From a virus: a DNA stretch of 53,224 nt. The stretch covers positions 1 to 53,224 of IMG/VR virus record IMGVR_UViG_3300046516_000543; one strand, written 5' to 3'. Both the position numbers and the translations under genes were made by a program. This document shows, piece after piece, positions 52,682 to 53,224 of the stretch (its first letter is position 1; each line of letters opens with the position of its first letter). The notes under the pieces are model-generated. The model ran no database searches and had not been told where the DNA came from. It worked only from the letters and a program-made list of their open reading frames with translations.

Positions 52682-53025
52682 TGGTCGTGGCTCCTGATCC
52701 GCTTCGCGATGTCGGCACCGACGCTCGGATGGCTCACGTCCAGTGTTTCCTCCGCGATCCGCGCGCACCGCTCGCGCTCCAGCACCCGCGCCGCCGCGAT
52801 GGCAAACTCAGCCTCGTTGACCAACAGCATGACGGAAGAATCCTTGCCGCAAACCCGCTCCAGGTCTTCACGCAAGTACGGGCCGTTGTCCGGTTCGCCC
52901 TTGCGGGCCATGAAGCCAAGCATCGCTCGGTTCAGCGCCTCGTTGGCCAGCACCCGGTCGCTGGCGGTGACGCCTTCCTTGAGCATTTTGAGAAACGCCG
53001 TGCGCTGTTCGCCGGTTTCGGTCAT
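52678..53025 (-). CDS. Hypothetical protein
   Basis: A 115-residue helical protein (R-V-L-A-N-E-A-L-N-R-A-M-L-G-F-M-A-R, V-L-E-R-E-R-C-A-R-I-A-E-E-T-L). Typical of small phage hypotheticals; ATGA overlaps at both ends. No family recognised. Confidence 0.65.
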   Translation of the reverse strand: MTETGEQRTAFLKMLKEGVTASDRVLANEALNRAMLGFMARKGEPDNGPYLREDLERVCGKDSSVMLLVNEAEFAIAAARVLERERCARIAEETLDVSHPSVGADIAKRIRSHDQ

Positions 53026-53219
53026 GGTTTCCTCAAAAAGATTTCAGCGGCAGGCGGCACATCGCTCGACATCTCGACGCGGTCGAGGTGTTTCGACATC
53101 ACCCGGATATGCCTGTCGCCGTGGGCGTAGATCACCGCCAGCAACTTGCCGCCTTCGCCGATGACCTCGATGGCGGCGCGATCCAGCGAAAGGTGTGGCT
53201 TGATGCGGAAGGTCGTCAT
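53022..53219 (-). CDS. Hypothetical protein, first of the right cluster in this window
   Basis: A 65-residue protein (F-R-I-K-P-H-L-S-L-D-R-A-A-I-E-V-I-G-E-G-G-K), ending with D-V-P-P-A-A-E-I-F-L-R-K-P. Only five bases separate its ATG from the window end, so its promoter is outside. If the molecule is circular, the next bases would give GAGG 4 bases before the ATG. Confidence 0.65.
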   Translation of the reverse strand: MTTFRIKPHLSLDRAAIEVIGEGGKLLAVIYAHGDRHIRVMSKHLDRVEMSSDVPPAAEIFLRKP

Positions 53220-53224
53220 CGTGC

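Noticed and set aside
1-53224. Direct terminal repeats or an obvious cos site
   Set aside because: The first 60 and last 60 bases do not match each other, and no palindromic end was seen. The circular junction is only a possibility.
1-53224. tRNA genes, insertion sequences and integrase
   Set aside because: No cloverleaf-like segment, transposase motif or tyrosine/serine recombinase signature was seen while reading both strands.

Overview
The window reads as a complete or near-complete genome of a contractile-tailed (myovirus) bacteriophage of about 53 kb. Almost every base is coding, start and stop codons commonly overlap, and the DNA is GC-rich. The HTH regulator, the DUF6927-like protein, the LPD29 protein and the YD-repeat exported protein look like those of Rhizobiales (Bradyrhizobium/Rhodopseudomonas-like) phages and hosts. 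An alphaproteobacterial host is therefore inferred, not proven. I recognised no integrase, transposase, polymerase, primase, tRNA or CRISPR array.

Layout. Plus-strand late genes carry an HK97-type head and a Mu-type tail. They are terminase small and large subunits (70-2051), two paralogous beta-rich proteins (5196-5947), a large protein with a C-terminal ADP-ribosyltransferase fold (5951-7990), a zeta-toxin-like P-loop kinase (7993-9126), a fused prohead protease/major capsid protein (14701-16818), a TPR-GT9 glycosyltransferase (16919-17992), portal (18375-19838), a collagen-like fibre (19768-21165), connectors (21165-23146), sheath and tube (23570-25538), a frameshifted tail chaperone (25542-26125), tape measure (26118-28787), Mu N/P/45/46/47/48-like baseplate genes (28800-34487), fibres and glycine-rich adhesins (34484-40973), and a lysis cassette (40970-42733) closed by a strong terminator.

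Minus-strand clusters interrupt this late module at 2771-5126 and 9127-14594 and fill 42779-53219. They hold about 48 mostly small genes: zinc-ribbon proteins, HTH proteins, a superinfection-immunity membrane protein, a MESH1-like HD hydrolase, a protein with an SSB-like acidic tip, and many unknowns. Seven near-identical promoter/operator elements (TTGACG, 17 bp, TATATN, with an inverted repeat TATAGGCC-N5-GGCCTATA over the spacer and -10) drive their operons leftward. This looks like a single phage regulon.

Most interesting points: (1) the paired ADP-ribosyltransferase and zeta-like kinase genes inside the head module. The ART protein shares an N-terminal Cys/Trp module with the capsid protease, which suggests effectors packaged in the virion and delivered at infection. 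(2) The seven-copy operator-promoter regulon. (3) A protein imitating the SSB C-terminal tip, plus a decayed second copy. (4) A probable alarmone hydrolase with its own regulon promoter. (5) A candidate small RNA at about 50632-50703.
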